A stretch of 64,000 nucleotides of DNA from contig NC_069109.1 in the NCBI RefSeq assembly GCF_947172395.1, positions 536,001 to 600,000 on the forward strand, in the 5' to 3' direction. The translations under genes and the position numbers were made by a program. The notes below the pieces were generated by a model. The model was given only the letters and a program-made list of their open reading frames with translations. It was not told the origin of the DNA and ran no database searches. The DNA is from Bicyclus anynana (lineage: Eukaryota > Arthropoda > Insecta > Lepidoptera > Nymphalidae). Positions 63,361 to 64,000 of the stretch are shown here, one piece after another; the stretch's first letter is position 1, and every line of letters starts with the position of its first letter.

Positions 63361-64000
63361 GTAAGCCCGTTTGTAAGACTGCATCATTCCTTAAAATATC
63401 AGATAATATCAGCAGTCAAGGGCTAACTTAAAACAATTAATAAAAGAAGAAGAAAATTTATGAAGTTATAAATTTTCACAAAAAGATCTCAATTTTTCAA
63501 ACTCTCTCTCTTATTTTCTCAATCTCACATACGAATGATCGACCAATGAAATTATGCTATTCAAAATGGACTCTTTAGATGTCGTAAATTATTGTGATAA
63601 CCCGTGTATAGTCGTTAAGTTTTATTTGTTTGCAAATGTATGTTTTTTTATGTTATTTGTATTTAATTAATTTATGTAATGGTATGTAACTTTGTATGGA
63701 AAGGTTTATATAATAAATATGTATTTAATGAGTAAATTTTTCATTTATTTTTTAGAGTTCAGTATCCTAAGGGTAAAACGGGTTCCTATTACTAATACTC
63801 CGCTATCTGTCCGTCTGTCACAGGCTGTATCTCAAGAATAGGTATTATGAGAAATATTTTATTAACTGAGTCTTGAAACGAAATTATGAAAATGAAACAA
63901 AAATTAAACAAACTCTGAATTTATTACATAACTACATGATCGTAAAAATTACTGTATATATTTCGCCATTTTTTAGTGTATATTTGCATGCATATTTTGT
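63361..64000. other. No gene recognised
   Basis: A SINE family-A 3' relic (CAGTCAAGGGCTAACTTA) lies at 63413-63431. The rest is AT-rich. Confidence 0.5.

Overview
The window is eukaryotic, AT-rich and crowded with small interspersed repeats, with introns having gt..ag borders. The repeat set points to a moth or butterfly (Lepidoptera): RTE-type LINEs with (ATG)n tails, several tRNA-derived SINE families, many short Helitron-like elements that start TCTATACTAATATTATAAA and end near CTAGT, and hAT-type MITEs. The organism call is an inference from repeat style and protein resemblance; no species can be named.

Three host genes can be supported, and all are split into exons too short to stand out as long open frames. 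(1) On the minus strand between about 10725 and 693 lie four coding exons whose splice phases fit exactly. They encode a signal peptide, a complete immunoglobulin domain and the start of a second one. This is a klingon/lachesin-type neural cell-adhesion protein, and the rest of the gene lies beyond position 1. (2, 3) At the right end two small secreted Pro/Cys-rich protein genes point away from each other: one on the minus strand (57504 to 53068, 95 residues) and one on the plus strand (58790 to 62381, 231 residues). Both start ATGGGG, both have a phase-1 intron inside the signal peptide at an alanine codon, and both have a Cys-Cys pair a few residues after the predicted cleavage site. They look like divergently transcribed paralogues of unknown function. 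Their layout resembles lepidopteran eggshell genes, but their composition does not.

The middle (about 11-53 kb) is mostly mobile DNA. Landmarks are an almost intact Copia-type LTR retrotransposon (36152-43869) with identical 174-bp LTRs and two frameshifts, and two nearly identical 1.6-kb RTE reverse-transcriptase copies on either side of it (33352-34937 and 43984-45612), each with an 11-bp target duplication. There are also a jockey-type LINE fragment split by a second LINE, several MITEs, and about thirty SINE pieces.

The less ordinary signals are these: an octamer-like motif TTCAGAG repeated 24 times on one strand of the Copia element; five CACGTG E-boxes exactly 11 bp apart next to a possible first exon (19.66-19.77 kb); eight perfect 14-bp palindromes exactly 32 bp apart (50.29-50.53 kb); and a relic duplication of an acceptor site just behind exon 3 of the immunoglobulin gene. 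All positions were read by eye; repeat edges are accurate to roughly 5-20 bases unless a target duplication is given.
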